Below, piece by piece: positions 15,833-24,996 of a stretch of DNA of 32,758 bases. The stretch covers positions 1-32,758 of the forward strand of contig CAYXNJ010000034.1 in assembly GCA_964466465.1 (NCBI GenBank), written 5' to 3'. The notes under the pieces were generated by a model, which was given only the letters and a program-made list of their open reading frames with translations, was not told the origin of the DNA and did no database searches. Source of the DNA: Sulfurospirillum sp964466465 (lineage in GTDB: Bacteria; Campylobacterota; Campylobacteria; Campylobacterales; Sulfurospirillaceae). The position numbers and the translations under genes were made by a program. Position 1 is the stretch's first letter. Each line of letters begins with the position of its first letter.

Positions 15833-18391
15833 ATGAGTTTTTTTCAAGCGTATGAAGCAGAAGTGAATGAAAGAGCAAAGTTAGGTGTTCCTCCTTTACC
15901 TCTTGATGCAAAAAAAACAGCAGAGGTAGTAGAGCTTTTAAAGAAAGAAGAGGGTGATCAAGCCTTGTTAAAGGACTTGTTGGCAAATCGTGTTCCACCA
16001 GGTGTGGATGAAGCGGCTTATGTCAAAGCAGCCTTTTTAAATGATGTAGCGCAGAAAAAAGTTACCTGTAAAGCGATAACGCCTGTTTATGCGATAGAAC
16101 TCTTAGGTACAATGTTTGGTGGCTATAATGTTCAACCTCTCGTTGATGCGCTTAGCTCAACAGATGCTGATGTTGCACGTGCTGCATGCAATGCCCTTAA
16201 GAACACTGTCCTTGTTTATGGTTCCTTTAATGACATCGAAACACTTGCTAAAACCAATGTGTATGCAAAAGAGGTTATGACTTCATGGGCAAATGCAGAG
16301 TGGTTTACAACAAAACCTTCTATGCCAGAAAAAATCACGGTAGCTGTTTTAAAAGTCGCAGGTGAGACCAATACCGATGATCTAAGCCCTGCAAGTGAAG
16401 CGTTTACCCGTAGTGATATTCCCCTTCACGCCAATGCTATGCTTGTAAAAAGACTTCCAGGTTCCATTGATAAAATCAAAGAATTGATTGCTAAAGGATA
16501 TGAAGTTGCTTATGTAGGTGATGTTGTAGGAACGGGAAGTAGCCGAAAATCAGGCATTAACTCCATTCAGTGGTTCATGGGACGTGATATTCCTAATGTA
16601 CCAAACAAAAAAACAGGTGGACTCATTTTAGGCTCTACCATCGCTCCTATTTTCTTCAACACTGCAGAAGACAGCGGTGCGCTTCCTATTGAAGTGAATG
16701 TTGAAGGACTAGAGACAGGCGATATTATCGATGTTTATCCACTGGCGGGTAAAATTGAAAAAAATGGTAAAGTTGTTGCAACATTTAAACTCTCTCCAAA
16801 TACATTAGCGGATGAGTACCGTGCAGGTGGTCGTATTCCTCTTATTATTGGTCGTGGTTTAACCACCAAAGCTAGAGCAAGTCTAGGTATGGGCGCAGAG
16901 AACATTTTTGCTAAACCAGAACAACCAGAAGATCAAAAAGGTGTTGGTTATACGCTTGCACAAAAGATGGTAGGTCGTGCGTGTGGTGTGGATGGTGTCC
17001 GTGCAGGTATGTACGTTGAACCGCATACGTTAACGGTTGGTAGTCAAGATACCACAGGACCAATGACCAGAGATGAGATCAAAGAGCTTGCAGCCCTTGG
17101 CTTTAGTGCTGATCTTGTGATGCAAAGTTTCTGTCATACAGCAGCCTATCCAAAACCAAGCGATGTTAAACTACACCATACATTGCCTTCATTTATAACA
17201 TCTCGTTCAGGTGTAAGCCTTAGAGCAGGTGATGGTGTCATTCACTCGTGGCTTAATCGTATGGTTCTTCCTGATACGGTTGGAACGGGCGGCGATAGCC
17301 ATACACGTTTCCCTATTGGTATCTCTTTCCCTGCAGGCTCTGGTCTCGTTGCGTTTGCGGCAGTTACAGGAAGTATGCCTCTTAATATGCCAGAATCTGT
17401 TTTGGTACGTTTTAAAGGCGAAATGCAACCAGGTATCACACTTCGTGACTTGGTCAATGCCATTCCGTACTATGCGATCAAAAAAGGACTACTGACTGTT
17501 CCTAAGAAAAATAAAAAGAACATTTTTGCAGGAAAAATTCTTGAGATTGAAGGACTTCCAAAACTCAAAGTTGAGCAAGCGTTTGAACTTAGTGATGCTT
17601 CGGCTGAGAGAAGTGCAGCAGCATGTACTGTAGCTCTCGATACAGAACCTGTGATTGAGTATCTTAAATCAAACATTACATTGCTTGAAGCAATGATCAA
17701 AGCAGGCTATGCTGACGCTAAAACATTGCAACGCAGAGCTGATAAAATGAAAGCATGGATTGCAGATCCAAAATTGCTTAAAGCAGACAGCAATGCACAC
17801 TATGCTGAAATCATTGAAATTGACCTCAATGAGATAAAAGAGCCTATTTTAGCGTGTCCAAATGACCCAGATGATGTTGCAACACTCAGTGAAGTTTTAG
17901 CCGACGAAAATCGTCCAAAGAAAATCGATGAAGTGTTTGTAGGAAGCTGTATGACGAACATTGGTCACTACCGTGCACTTGGTGAAGTTCTTCAAGGTGA
18001 AGGTAAAGTACCAACTACACTTTGGATCGCTCCTCCAACGAAAATGGATAAAGACCAACTCACTGCTGAGGGCTATTATTCTATTTTTGGAACATCTGGT
18101 GCTCGTATTGAAATCCCTGGATGTTCACTCTGTATGGGTAACCAAGCCAATGTAAGAGAAGGTGCAGTTGTATTTTCAACATCAACCAGAAACTTTGATA
18201 ACCGTATGGGACCAAATTCAAAAGTCTATCTTGGTAGTGCAGAATTAGCAGCACTTTGCGCACTGTTAGGAAGACTCCCAAGCGTTGAAGAATACATGAG
18301 TTTAGTACCTAAAAAACTCTCAGGTAAGACCGATAAAGTCTATAAATACCTCAATTTCAATCTTATTGAAAACTACGAACTCGCAAATTAA
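15833..18391 (+). CDS. acnB: Aconitate hydratase B
   Basis: AcnB interconverts citrate and isocitrate through cis-aconitate in the citric acid cycle and can bind mRNA as an apo-protein. The 852-residue product has the AcnB domain order: an N-terminal HEAT-like domain and the swivel domain first, then the catalytic core. The 4Fe-4S ligands are Cys706 (VGSCMTN) and Cys764 and Cys767 (PGCSLCMGNQ), within a few residues of the Escherichia coli positions. The start is the ATG at 15833 with AAGGAG 9 bases ahead; a longer reading into ftsK is rejected. It follows ftsK by 28 bases, and a strong terminator follows at 18398-18430. Confidence 0.97.
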   Translation: MSFFQAYEAEVNERAKLGVPPLPLDAKKTAEVVELLKKEEGDQALLKDLLANRVPPGVDEAAYVKAAFLNDVAQKKVTCKAITPVYAIELLGTMFGGYNVQPLVDALSSTDADVARAACNALKNTVLVYGSFNDIETLAKTNVYAKEVMTSWANAEWFTTKPSMPEKITVAVLKVAGETNTDDLSPASEAFTRSDIPLHANAMLVKRLPGSIDKIKELIAKGYEVAYVGDVVGTGSSRKSGINSIQWFMGRDIPNVPNKKTGGLILGSTIAPIFFNTAEDSGALPIEVNVEGLETGDIIDVYPLAGKIEKNGKVVATFKLSPNTLADEYRAGGRIPLIIGRGLTTKARASLGMGAENIFAKPEQPEDQKGVGYTLAQKMVGRACGVDGVRAGMYVEPHTLTVGSQDTTGPMTRDEIKELAALGFSADLVMQSFCHTAAYPKPSDVKLHHTLPSFITSRSGVSLRAGDGVIHSWLNRMVLPDTVGTGGDSHTRFPIGISFPAGSGLVAFAAVTGSMPLNMPESVLVRFKGEMQPGITLRDLVNAIPYYAIKKGLLTVPKKNKKNIFAGKILEIEGLPKLKVEQAFELSDASAERSAAACTVALDTEPVIEYLKSNITLLEAMIKAGYADAKTLQRRADKMKAWIADPKLLKADSNAHYAEIIEIDLNEIKEPILACPNDPDDVATLSEVLADENRPKKIDEVFVGSCMTNIGHYRALGEVLQGEGKVPTTLWIAPPTKMDKDQLTAEGYYSIFGTSGARIEIPGCSLCMGNQANVREGAVVFSTSTRNFDNRMGPNSKVYLGSAELAALCALLGRLPSVEEYMSLVPKKLSGKTDKVYKYLNFNLIENYELAN

Positions 18392-18397
18392 TGCGCT

Positions 18398-18430
18398 AAA
18401 GCCACTCTTATAAAAAGGGTGGCTTTTTTA
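18398..18430 (+). terminator. Rho-independent terminator after acnB
   Basis: AAAGCCACTCTT and AAGGGTGGCTTT pair (one G-T) around a short ATAAA loop, followed by TTTTTTA. It lies 6 bases after the acnB stop and ends the ftsK-acnB transcription unit. Confidence 0.85.
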
Positions 18431-18452
18431 CTTTGAACATGTAAGGACTCTT

Positions 18453-18950
18453 TTGATTATCACTAAAAATTGCCTCGTAACCCTTGACTACACTGTTTTT
18501 GATACGGAAAATAACCTTTTAGACAGTGGCGCACAACCACTTATCTACTTACATGGTGGATATGGTGATGTTTTTGAAAAAATCGAAAAAGCGCTGGAAG
18601 GGAAGAGTATAGGGGAAAGTATTCATATTCAGCTCTCACCAAAAGATGCCTTTGGTGAATACAAACAAGAATTAGTGCTCATCGAAGATCGTAATCAATT
18701 TGAAGATGACTTAGAGGTCGGTCAGAGTGTTGAAATGGTTTTTAGTGAAGGTGAAGATGAAGAAATCGTCTTGACATATAGTGTTGTTGAGATTTTAGAA
18801 GACAAAGTTATTCTTGATGCTAATCATCCGCTTGCAGGAGTGACAATTATCTTTGATGGTACTGTCATTGGTCTAAGAGAAGCAACAAGCGATGAAATTG
18901 AAAAAAGGCTCTTAGCACATGAAGAGCCTTTAGTTGTGCAACACAATTAA
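18453..18950 (+). CDS. slyD: FKBP-type peptidyl-prolyl cis-trans isomerase, SlyD-like
   Basis: SlyD-type enzymes speed proline isomerisation, act as chaperones and often deliver nickel to hydrogenase. The 165-residue product begins with TTG, supported by TAAGGA 5 bases ahead. LDYTVFD, LIYLHGGYGDVFEKIEKALEGK and SPKDAFGEY form the split FKBP domain, with the insert-in-flap chaperone domain (residues ~70-125) in the middle. NHPLAG, at 124-129, is the SlyD hallmark. The C-terminus is short (EEPLVVQHN) and lacks the His/Cys-rich tail that binds nickel in Escherichia coli and Helicobacter pylori, so a metal role is less likely. The stop overlaps the ppsA stop on the other strand by 4 bases. Confidence 0.92.
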   Translation: MIITKNCLVTLDYTVFDTENNLLDSGAQPLIYLHGGYGDVFEKIEKALEGKSIGESIHIQLSPKDAFGEYKQELVLIEDRNQFEDDLEVGQSVEMVFSEGEDEEIVLTYSVVEILEDKVILDANHPLAGVTIIFDGTVIGLREATSDEIEKRLLAHEEPLVVQHN

Positions 18951-21328
18951 GAGAGTTTTTCTTCTAAACTCTCAACAACTTGGTGCATTTTATAGAGTGA
19001 ATCAGGGTTAAGAGAGATTGAGTCTATACCATTTTTCACTAAAAACTCTGTGATTTCAGGGTAATCTGATGGTGCTTGCCCACAAATACCGATGTATTTT
19101 CCCCTGCTTTTACACGCAACAATCGCCATTTTGAGCATCTGTGTCACGGCAGGATTTCGTTCATTGAAAATATGTGCAATGAGTCCACTTTCTCTATCAA
19201 CACCTAAAACAAGTTGTGTAAGGTCGTTTGATCCGATGGAGTATCCATCAAAGACTTTTAAAAACTCATCAGCGATAATGACATTGGCAGGAATTTCACA
19301 CATAGCATAGATTTTGAGACCATTTTTTCCTTGAATAAGCCCTTGTTCATTCATAATACGAATGACTTTCTCTCCTTCTTCAGGGGTTCTGACAAAAGGA
19401 ATCATAATAATGACATTGGTAAGTCCCATATCATCTCGTACACGTTTTAGGGCTTCACATTCCCACGCATATGCCTCTTTATAACTTTCATCATAGTAAC
19501 GACTTGCTCCACGAAAACCTATCATAGGGTTCTCTTCTTCTGCTTCATAGGCAAATCCACCAGGCATATTTCGGTATTCATTACTTTTAAAATCACTGGT
19601 ACGAATGATGACAGGTTTAGGATAAAACGCAGCAGCGATCATTCCAACACCTTCACTCAGCTTTTCTAAAAAAAACTCTTTTGCATCGCTGTACGGAGCC
19701 ATAAAAGAGCGGATTTTTTCTTCATCTTCGACACGGTTGCCTTTGTGCATATTTACCAGTGCCATTGGATGAGCATTGATAGAGTGCGTCATAATGAACT
19801 CCATGCGCGCAAGTCCTACTCCATCATTGGGCATTTTAGCAAGATGAAAGGCTTCAGCAGGATTGCCAACATTCATCATTAATTTCGTTTTTGTCTCTTT
19901 AAGAGAACTGAGGTCTATGGTTTTACAGTTAAATACAATCTCACCATCATAAATATGTCCTTCATCCCCATCAGCACAGCTAACAGTGACTTTTTGTGCA
20001 TTTTTCAATACTTCTGTAGCATTGCCACATCCTACCACAGCAGGTACACCAATCTCACGTGCAACAATCGCTGCATGACAGGTGCGGCTACCTCTATTGG
20101 TGACTACGGCAGAAGCCTTTTTCATGATAGGTTCCCAATCAGGATTAGTTGTATCCGCAACCAGAACATCACCTGCTTTAAAGAGCGCAAATTCAGACGT
20201 ATTGTGGATAACTTTTACTTCTCCACTACCAATTTTATCGCCTACTGCACGACCTGAGGTGAGTAGTTTTAAATCTTTGGTGCTACTCAACGCATATTTT
20301 TCAATGGAAATGTTATTTTGGAGCTTGCTTTGAACGGTTTCTGGACGCGCTTGCACGATGTAGAGTTTGCCATCAAATCCATCTTTTGCCCATTCAATGT
20401 CCATAGGACGTTTGTAATACTCCTCAATAATCAATGCTTGACGTGCGAGACTCATGACCTCATTATCACTAATGGAAAAACGTTGTTGCACTTCTGGAGT
20501 TGTTGGAACATTAACCGTATGCCCTTCGTCGCTATAGAGCATTTTCTCTTTTTTGCTCCCTAGTGAGCGTTTTAAAATGGTACTGAGTCCTTTTTTGAGT
20601 GTAGGTTTAAATACAAAAAACTCATCTGCATTAACCCTACCACTCACCACATTTTCACCAAGCCCCCAAATCGAATTGATTAAGATGAGATTTTCGGAGC
20701 CACTTTCGGTATCGATGCTGAACATAATGCCACTGCTAGCTTTGTCGCTTCGTACCATCTTTTGAACACCTACGGAGAGGGCTACCTTAAAATGATCAAA
20801 ACCTCGACTGGTTCGGTAACTAATGGCACGATCGGTAAATAAAGAAGCATAGCACTGTTTGACACTCTGCAAAAGTTTTTCTGCTGTATTGATGTTCAAA
20901 AAGGTCTCTTGTTGCCCTGCAAAACTGGCATCTGGCAGATCTTCAGCGGTTCCAGATGAACGTACTGCAACGTCGATATGTTCTGAGCTATACTCTTGAG
21001 AGAGCATATGATAAGCGCTTTGAAGTTCTTTAACAAGCTGTTCAGGAAGCGTTGACGCCAAGATAAGTTCGCGAATGGCATGACCACGTTCTTGAAGCGA
21101 AAGGGTGTCAGATATATCCAGACCATCTAAACATTTTTCGATTTTTTCTTTGATGCCATTTTCTTTGAGTAACAGATGGTAAGCCTCGCTGGTTGTCGCA
21201 AAACCATTTGGAACATGAATGCCTTTGGTAGATAATTTCTGGTACATTTCACCAAGGCTGGCATTTTTGCCACCTACTAAAGGAATGTCGCTAAGATGGA
21301 GTTCATTGAAGAAACGAATATAACGCAT
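18947..21328 (-). CDS. ppsA: Phosphoenolpyruvate synthase
   Basis: PpsA converts pyruvate and ATP to phosphoenolpyruvate, AMP and phosphate, the entry to gluconeogenesis. The 793-residue product has the ATP-grasp N-terminal part (residues ~1-340, LVGGKNASLGEMY, RSSGTAEDLPDASFAGQQETFLN), the swivelling phosphohistidine domain with GSRTCHAAI and catalytic His418, and the PEP/pyruvate barrel with IGFRGASRYY and GICGQAPSD, containing the catalytic Cys. A GGGAGGT site precedes the ATG and a TGCTATCAT promoter lies at 21358-21366. tRNA-Pro is upstream on the same strand. The 3' end overlaps slyD tail to tail by 4 bases. Confidence 0.97.
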   Translation of the reverse strand: MRYIRFFNELHLSDIPLVGGKNASLGEMYQKLSTKGIHVPNGFATTSEAYHLLLKENGIKEKIEKCLDGLDISDTLSLQERGHAIRELILASTLPEQLVKELQSAYHMLSQEYSSEHIDVAVRSSGTAEDLPDASFAGQQETFLNINTAEKLLQSVKQCYASLFTDRAISYRTSRGFDHFKVALSVGVQKMVRSDKASSGIMFSIDTESGSENLILINSIWGLGENVVSGRVNADEFFVFKPTLKKGLSTILKRSLGSKKEKMLYSDEGHTVNVPTTPEVQQRFSISDNEVMSLARQALIIEEYYKRPMDIEWAKDGFDGKLYIVQARPETVQSKLQNNISIEKYALSSTKDLKLLTSGRAVGDKIGSGEVKVIHNTSEFALFKAGDVLVADTTNPDWEPIMKKASAVVTNRGSRTCHAAIVAREIGVPAVVGCGNATEVLKNAQKVTVSCADGDEGHIYDGEIVFNCKTIDLSSLKETKTKLMMNVGNPAEAFHLAKMPNDGVGLARMEFIMTHSINAHPMALVNMHKGNRVEDEEKIRSFMAPYSDAKEFFLEKLSEGVGMIAAAFYPKPVIIRTSDFKSNEYRNMPGGFAYEAEEENPMIGFRGASRYYDESYKEAYAWECEALKRVRDDMGLTNVIIMIPFVRTPEEGEKVIRIMNEQGLIQGKNGLKIYAMCEIPANVIIADEFLKVFDGYSIGSNDLTQLVLGVDRESGLIAHIFNERNPAVTQMLKMAIVACKSRGKYIGICGQAPSDYPEITEFLVKNGIDSISLNPDSLYKMHQVVESLEEKLS

Positions 21329-21357
21329 AGTAACCTCCCATACGAAAAGTTACATTT

Positions 21358-21366
21358 ATGATAGCA
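21358..21366 (-). promoter_or_regulatory. Extended -10 promoter of ppsA
   Basis: TGCTATCAT on the minus strand, an extended -10 element with 5 of 6 matches. The start near 21351 leaves a leader of about 23 bases with the GGGAGGT site. Confidence 0.6.
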
Positions 21367-21404
21367 CAAAAGAGAGTTAAGATTGCTATGAGAATAAAAT
21401 TAAA

Positions 21405-21482
21405 TGGTCGGAGTGACGTGATTCGAACACGCGACCTCTACCACCCCAAGGTAGCGCGCTAGCCAGGCTGCGCTACACCCCG
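21405..21482 (-). tRNA. tRNA-Pro (anticodon GGG)
   Basis: A 78-base cloverleaf with encoded CCA. The acceptor CGGGGTG pairs with CACTCCG (one G-T) and the discriminator is A. The D-arm TAGCGCAGCCTGGCTAGCGC is typical. Anticodon stem CTACC/GGTAG holds loop TTGGGGT, giving anticodon GGG. The T-arm contains GTTCGAATC. Confidence 0.96.
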
Positions 21483-21500
21483 ACGCATTCAAGAATTTGG

Positions 21501-21536
21501 ATTTTAACCAAGATAACCAAAAAGTTTTATTATAAT
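21501..21536. promoter_or_regulatory. Promoter region between tRNA-Pro and the radical SAM gene
   Basis: A minus-strand TAAAAT (21501-21506) would start tRNA-Pro about 12 bases before its 5' end. The self-complementary ATTATAAT at 21529-21536 gives a TATAAT on both strands and could serve either gene; on the plus strand it would start the radical SAM transcript near 21543. Assignment is tentative. Confidence 0.35.
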
Positions 21537-21597
21537 AAGTGATCTATAAGTAACGACACAATTGAATCGTTTTAGAAAAAATCAACACTGGTACTCT

Positions 21598-23112
21598 ATG
21601 AAAGAAATTCTCTTAACTACGTTTAACGCACGCTATACACATACCTCTATTGCGCAACGCTATTTGTTTGCAAACCTCGAAGAGCTCCAAGACAAAGCTA
21701 AGATTTTAGAATTTGTCATCAACTCTCAAGTGGCGGATGCTGCAGAAGAGATTTTGAGGTATGAGCCTAAAATCGTGGGCATTGGTGCATACATTTGGAA
21801 TGCGTTGGAAGTACAAGAACTCATTAGCATTCTTAAAAAAGTAGCACCAGATGTTCTTATCATTTTAGGAGGACCCGAAGCGAGCCATTTTCCGCATCGT
21901 GTGGATTTTAGTGGTGCAGACTACATTATTCAAGGTGAGGGTGACATCGCTTTTTATACGCTCTGTAAAACACTTCTTGAAGGACAAACACCTAGTGAAC
22001 GTGTTATAAAAGCACCCATGGTTGACTTAAGTACCATAAAATTGCCGTATGATTACTACACAGACCATGACATCAAAAACCGTTACTGCTACATTGAAGC
22101 GAGTCGTGGATGTCCTTTTACGTGTGAGTTTTGTCTCTCATCGGCCGATAAAAAAGTACGTGACATCGAAATAGGGCGTTTTATAGGTGAACTTGAAAAG
22201 CTTTGGCAGCGAGGTGTGCGCAATTTTAAGTTTATAGATCGTACGTTTAATCTCAGCATCGAAAATGCGACTAAACTGTTAGATTTCTTTCTCTCCAAAA
22301 CAGAAGAATATTTTGTCCATTTCGAAGTGATACCAGACCACTTTCCTGCTATCCTTCGTGAAAAAATAGCTAAGTTCCCACCTGCTGCATTGCAACTTGA
22401 AGTAGGCATTCAAACACTTGATCCTGAGATTTCTAAAAACATCCATAGACGTCTTAATATCCCTAAGATAGAAGATAATTTGGCATTCTTGCAAGAGCAA
22501 ACGCATGCGCATTTACATGTTGATCTCATTATTGGCTTACCAGGGGAGAGTTTGGAGGGTTTTGGACGAAATTTAGATAAACTTTACTCCCTTACACAGT
22601 GTGAAATTCAAATCGGCATTCTTAAAAAACTCTCTGGTACGACCATTTCAAGGCACGATGAAATCTATGGCATGGTTTACTATGACAAGCCACCTTATGA
22701 TATTTTGCAAAATGATTTAATACCATTTAAAGAGATGCAGAAGATGAAGCGCTTTGCCCGCTTTTGGGACATGGTCTATAACAGCGGTAATTTTAAAAAG
22801 AGTGCTACATTGTTATGGAAAGAGGGCAAAGTCTATGAAGGTTTTTATGCTTTTAGCGAATGGCTTTATAACCAAACTGAATCCACATGGCAAATCTCAC
22901 TTGATCGTTTAGCTCAGCTTCTTTTTCGTTATCTTTGTGAAGAGATGAAACATAGTGAAGAGGAGATCAAAGCGCTTCTCATTGAAGACATTATGACGGT
23001 TCGAGGACGTAAAATGCCTTCATTTTTACGTGAAAACTATGTGCCTCATGAGGAACAAAAAGAAGGCTACGCAAAACTCAATAAACGCCAGTTAAAACAT
23101 GCCACAGTATAA
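21598..23112 (+). CDS. B12-binding-domain radical SAM protein (DUF4080-type)
   Basis: A 504-residue putative radical S-adenosylmethionine enzyme. The N-terminal 140 residues (MKEILLTTFNARYTHTS..; GIGAYIWNALEVQELI; ILGGPEASHFP) have the Rossmann-like cobalamin-binding fold, but the DxHxxG motif that ligates cobalt from below is absent. The radical SAM cluster motif is C172-x3-C176-x2-C179 in RGCPFTCEFC. LQLEVGIQTLDPEISKNIHR is the typical mid-barrel segment. The C-terminal ~150 residues match, from memory, the DUF4080 extension. Substrate unknown. A TTG at 21562 would add 12 residues, but the family normally begins MK-ILLTT, so the ATG at 21598 is preferred, although its ribosome binding site is weak. 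Confidence 0.87.
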   Translation: MKEILLTTFNARYTHTSIAQRYLFANLEELQDKAKILEFVINSQVADAAEEILRYEPKIVGIGAYIWNALEVQELISILKKVAPDVLIILGGPEASHFPHRVDFSGADYIIQGEGDIAFYTLCKTLLEGQTPSERVIKAPMVDLSTIKLPYDYYTDHDIKNRYCYIEASRGCPFTCEFCLSSADKKVRDIEIGRFIGELEKLWQRGVRNFKFIDRTFNLSIENATKLLDFFLSKTEEYFVHFEVIPDHFPAILREKIAKFPPAALQLEVGIQTLDPEISKNIHRRLNIPKIEDNLAFLQEQTHAHLHVDLIIGLPGESLEGFGRNLDKLYSLTQCEIQIGILKKLSGTTISRHDEIYGMVYYDKPPYDILQNDLIPFKEMQKMKRFARFWDMVYNSGNFKKSATLLWKEGKVYEGFYAFSEWLYNQTESTWQISLDRLAQLLFRYLCEEMKHSEEEIKALLIEDIMTVRGRKMPSFLRENYVPHEEQKEGYAKLNKRQLKHATV

Positions 23113-23138
23113 TGGCGCTTTTTTTATAAGGAGGAAGA

Positions 23139-23849
23139 ATGAAAATTGATAAAAGTTGGTGGACTGACATCATCAGTGTTGGACTTATTGGTCTATCGTT
23201 TGTGATTCCAGAGCCGTATGCACATTGGAGTTTACTGACAGGTCTTTTTGCTTTTTCAGGGGCAGTAACAAACCAAATTGCAATTCATATGCTGTTTGAA
23301 AAAGTACCATTTTTGTATGGTAGCGGTGTTATTCAGCTTCAATTTGAGGCATTTAAAGCTTCTATCAAAAACTTGATGATGGAACAATTTTTTACCAAAG
23401 AACAATTGGACGCTTTTTTTGAAAAAGAAGAAAAAGCGTTTGATTTAACGCCTATTATCGCAGAAGTGGACTTTTCACCTGCATTTGATGCACTAACAAA
23501 GACCGTTATGGAGTCATCATTTGGTGGAATGCTTAGCATGTTTGGTGGAGTAAGTGCCTTAGAAGGGCTTCGTGCACCGTTTAGTGAAAAACTCAAAGAT
23601 TCCATACTCGATATTAGTGAAAGTAATGTATTCCAACAAAAAATAGCACAAAGCATACAAAATTCATCACTTACGGATGATATGCTTATAACCATTGAGC
23701 AGATGATCGATGCGCGTTTAAATGAGTTAACGCCACAGATGGTCAAAGAGATTGTTCAAAATTTCATTAAAGAACATTTGGGATGGCTTGTTGTTTGGGG
23801 TGGTTTTTTTGGTGCGTTAATTGGTTTACTTTCATCATTAGTTCTATAA
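23139..23849 (+). CDS. DUF445 family membrane protein
   Basis: A 236-residue inner-membrane protein of unknown function. Hydrophobic segments are at about residues 11-26 and 30-45 and at the C-terminus (~214-235, WLVVWGGFFGALIGLLSSLVL). GAVTNQIAIHMLFEKVPFLYGSGVIQ near the N-terminus and TPQMVKEIVQNFIKEHLGWLV near the C-terminus are DUF445 (YheB/YjiN-like) signatures. The middle ~150 residues are amphipathic and charged, probably on one side of the membrane. AAGGAGG lies 6 bases ahead of the ATG. It follows the radical SAM gene by 26 bases and may share its transcript. Confidence 0.85.
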   Translation: MKIDKSWWTDIISVGLIGLSFVIPEPYAHWSLLTGLFAFSGAVTNQIAIHMLFEKVPFLYGSGVIQLQFEAFKASIKNLMMEQFFTKEQLDAFFEKEEKAFDLTPIIAEVDFSPAFDALTKTVMESSFGGMLSMFGGVSALEGLRAPFSEKLKDSILDISESNVFQQKIAQSIQNSSLTDDMLITIEQMIDARLNELTPQMVKEIVQNFIKEHLGWLVVWGGFFGALIGLLSSLVL

Positions 23850-23892
23850 TACATATAATTTTACATAAAATAATTAGAAATAAAGAGGTTTC

Positions 23893-24996
23893 ATGGAGTG
23901 TTCTTATTTTGGAAAATGCGGTAGCTGTACGCTTTATACATTAGACTATGATGCACAGTGTGCCCATAAAAAGGCGCATATGTATGCTTTATTTGAACCT
24001 TTTAATGTCAAGCATTTTGATTTCTTTGAGTCTGTTTCTGAACACTACCGTGGACGCTCTGAGTTTCGCATTTGGAAAGAGGGCGATACGATCAGTTATG
24101 CTATGGGTGCTGTCGATAAAAAGGGTGCTGTCTGCATTGAGAGTTGTCCTAAAGTTGAGATGAAAATTTACACGCTAATGCCAAAGCTTTTAAAACAGAT
24201 CGAAAGCTCACCTATGCTTCGTGAAAAGATTTTTGCCATAGAGTTTTTGGCTTCTTCAGAGCATCTTTTAGTGACGCTCATTTACCATAAGCCGTTAACA
24301 GTTGAGTGGGATAATGAAGCGAAAGAGCTTGAAAAAGTGTTTGGCATTTTTATCATCGGTCGGAGTCGTGGTATGAAGCGTGTTTTGAGCCAAGACTTTG
24401 TTGAAGATCATTTTGATATTGCGGGTAAGACTTATCGTTACCATATCATTGAAGGTGGATTTTCACAACCAAACCGTGCTATGAACCAGAAGATGATCAG
24501 TTGGGTTTTAGGTCATCTTGAAAACTGCGAAGATTTGCTAGAGCTTTACTGCGGATATGGCAATTTTACGATTCCAATGGCAGGAAAATTTAAAAAGGTT
24601 TTAGCAACCGAGATTTCTAAAACATCTATCGCATCGGCGCTTCAAAACTGTGAACTCAATGATACACACACTATAACTTTTTTACGCATGAGTGCCGAGG
24701 AACTTACTTCTGCACTGAAAAAAGAACGCGAATATAACCGTTTAAAGGGCATTAATTTAGAAGGTTACCGTTTCAGCCATGTCTTTGTAGATCCGCCTCG
24801 TTCAGGTATGGATGAAGCGAGTTTAGAGTTTATCTCTCAATTTGAAAACATTATCTACATTTCATGCAACCCTGAAACACTAAAGCGTGATCTTGAAGTG
24901 TTAACGAAGAAATACGCCATCTGCCATTTTGCACTATTCGATCAATTCCCGAATACGGAGCATTTGGAGTCTGGCGTTATTTTAAAGCGAATCTAA
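23893..24996 (+). CDS. trmA: tRNA (uracil-5-)-methyltransferase TrmA with Fe-S-type cysteines
   Basis: TrmA makes 5-methyluridine at position 54 of tRNA (ribothymidine) from S-adenosylmethionine. The 367-residue product matches Escherichia coli TrmA in length and in landmarks: HYRGRSEFRIWKEGD, QPNRAMNQKMI, LLELYCGYGNFTIPMA (SAM site), FVDPPRSG and the nucleophile Cys325 in YISCNPETL, ending FDQFPNTEHLESGVIL. Unlike the Escherichia coli enzyme, the N-terminus is MECSYFGKCGSCT, with cysteines at 3, 9 and 12 and a further Cys at 85. This C-x5-C-x2-C-x72-C spacing nearly equals the 4Fe-4S ligands of RlmD. No TRAM domain is present. The stop codon lies inside a shared terminator. Confidence 0.93.
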   Translation: MECSYFGKCGSCTLYTLDYDAQCAHKKAHMYALFEPFNVKHFDFFESVSEHYRGRSEFRIWKEGDTISYAMGAVDKKGAVCIESCPKVEMKIYTLMPKLLKQIESSPMLREKIFAIEFLASSEHLLVTLIYHKPLTVEWDNEAKELEKVFGIFIIGRSRGMKRVLSQDFVEDHFDIAGKTYRYHIIEGGFSQPNRAMNQKMISWVLGHLENCEDLLELYCGYGNFTIPMAGKFKKVLATEISKTSIASALQNCELNDTHTITFLRMSAEELTSALKKEREYNRLKGINLEGYRFSHVFVDPPRSGMDEASLEFISQFENIIYISCNPETLKRDLEVLTKKYAICHFALFDQFPNTEHLESGVILKRI

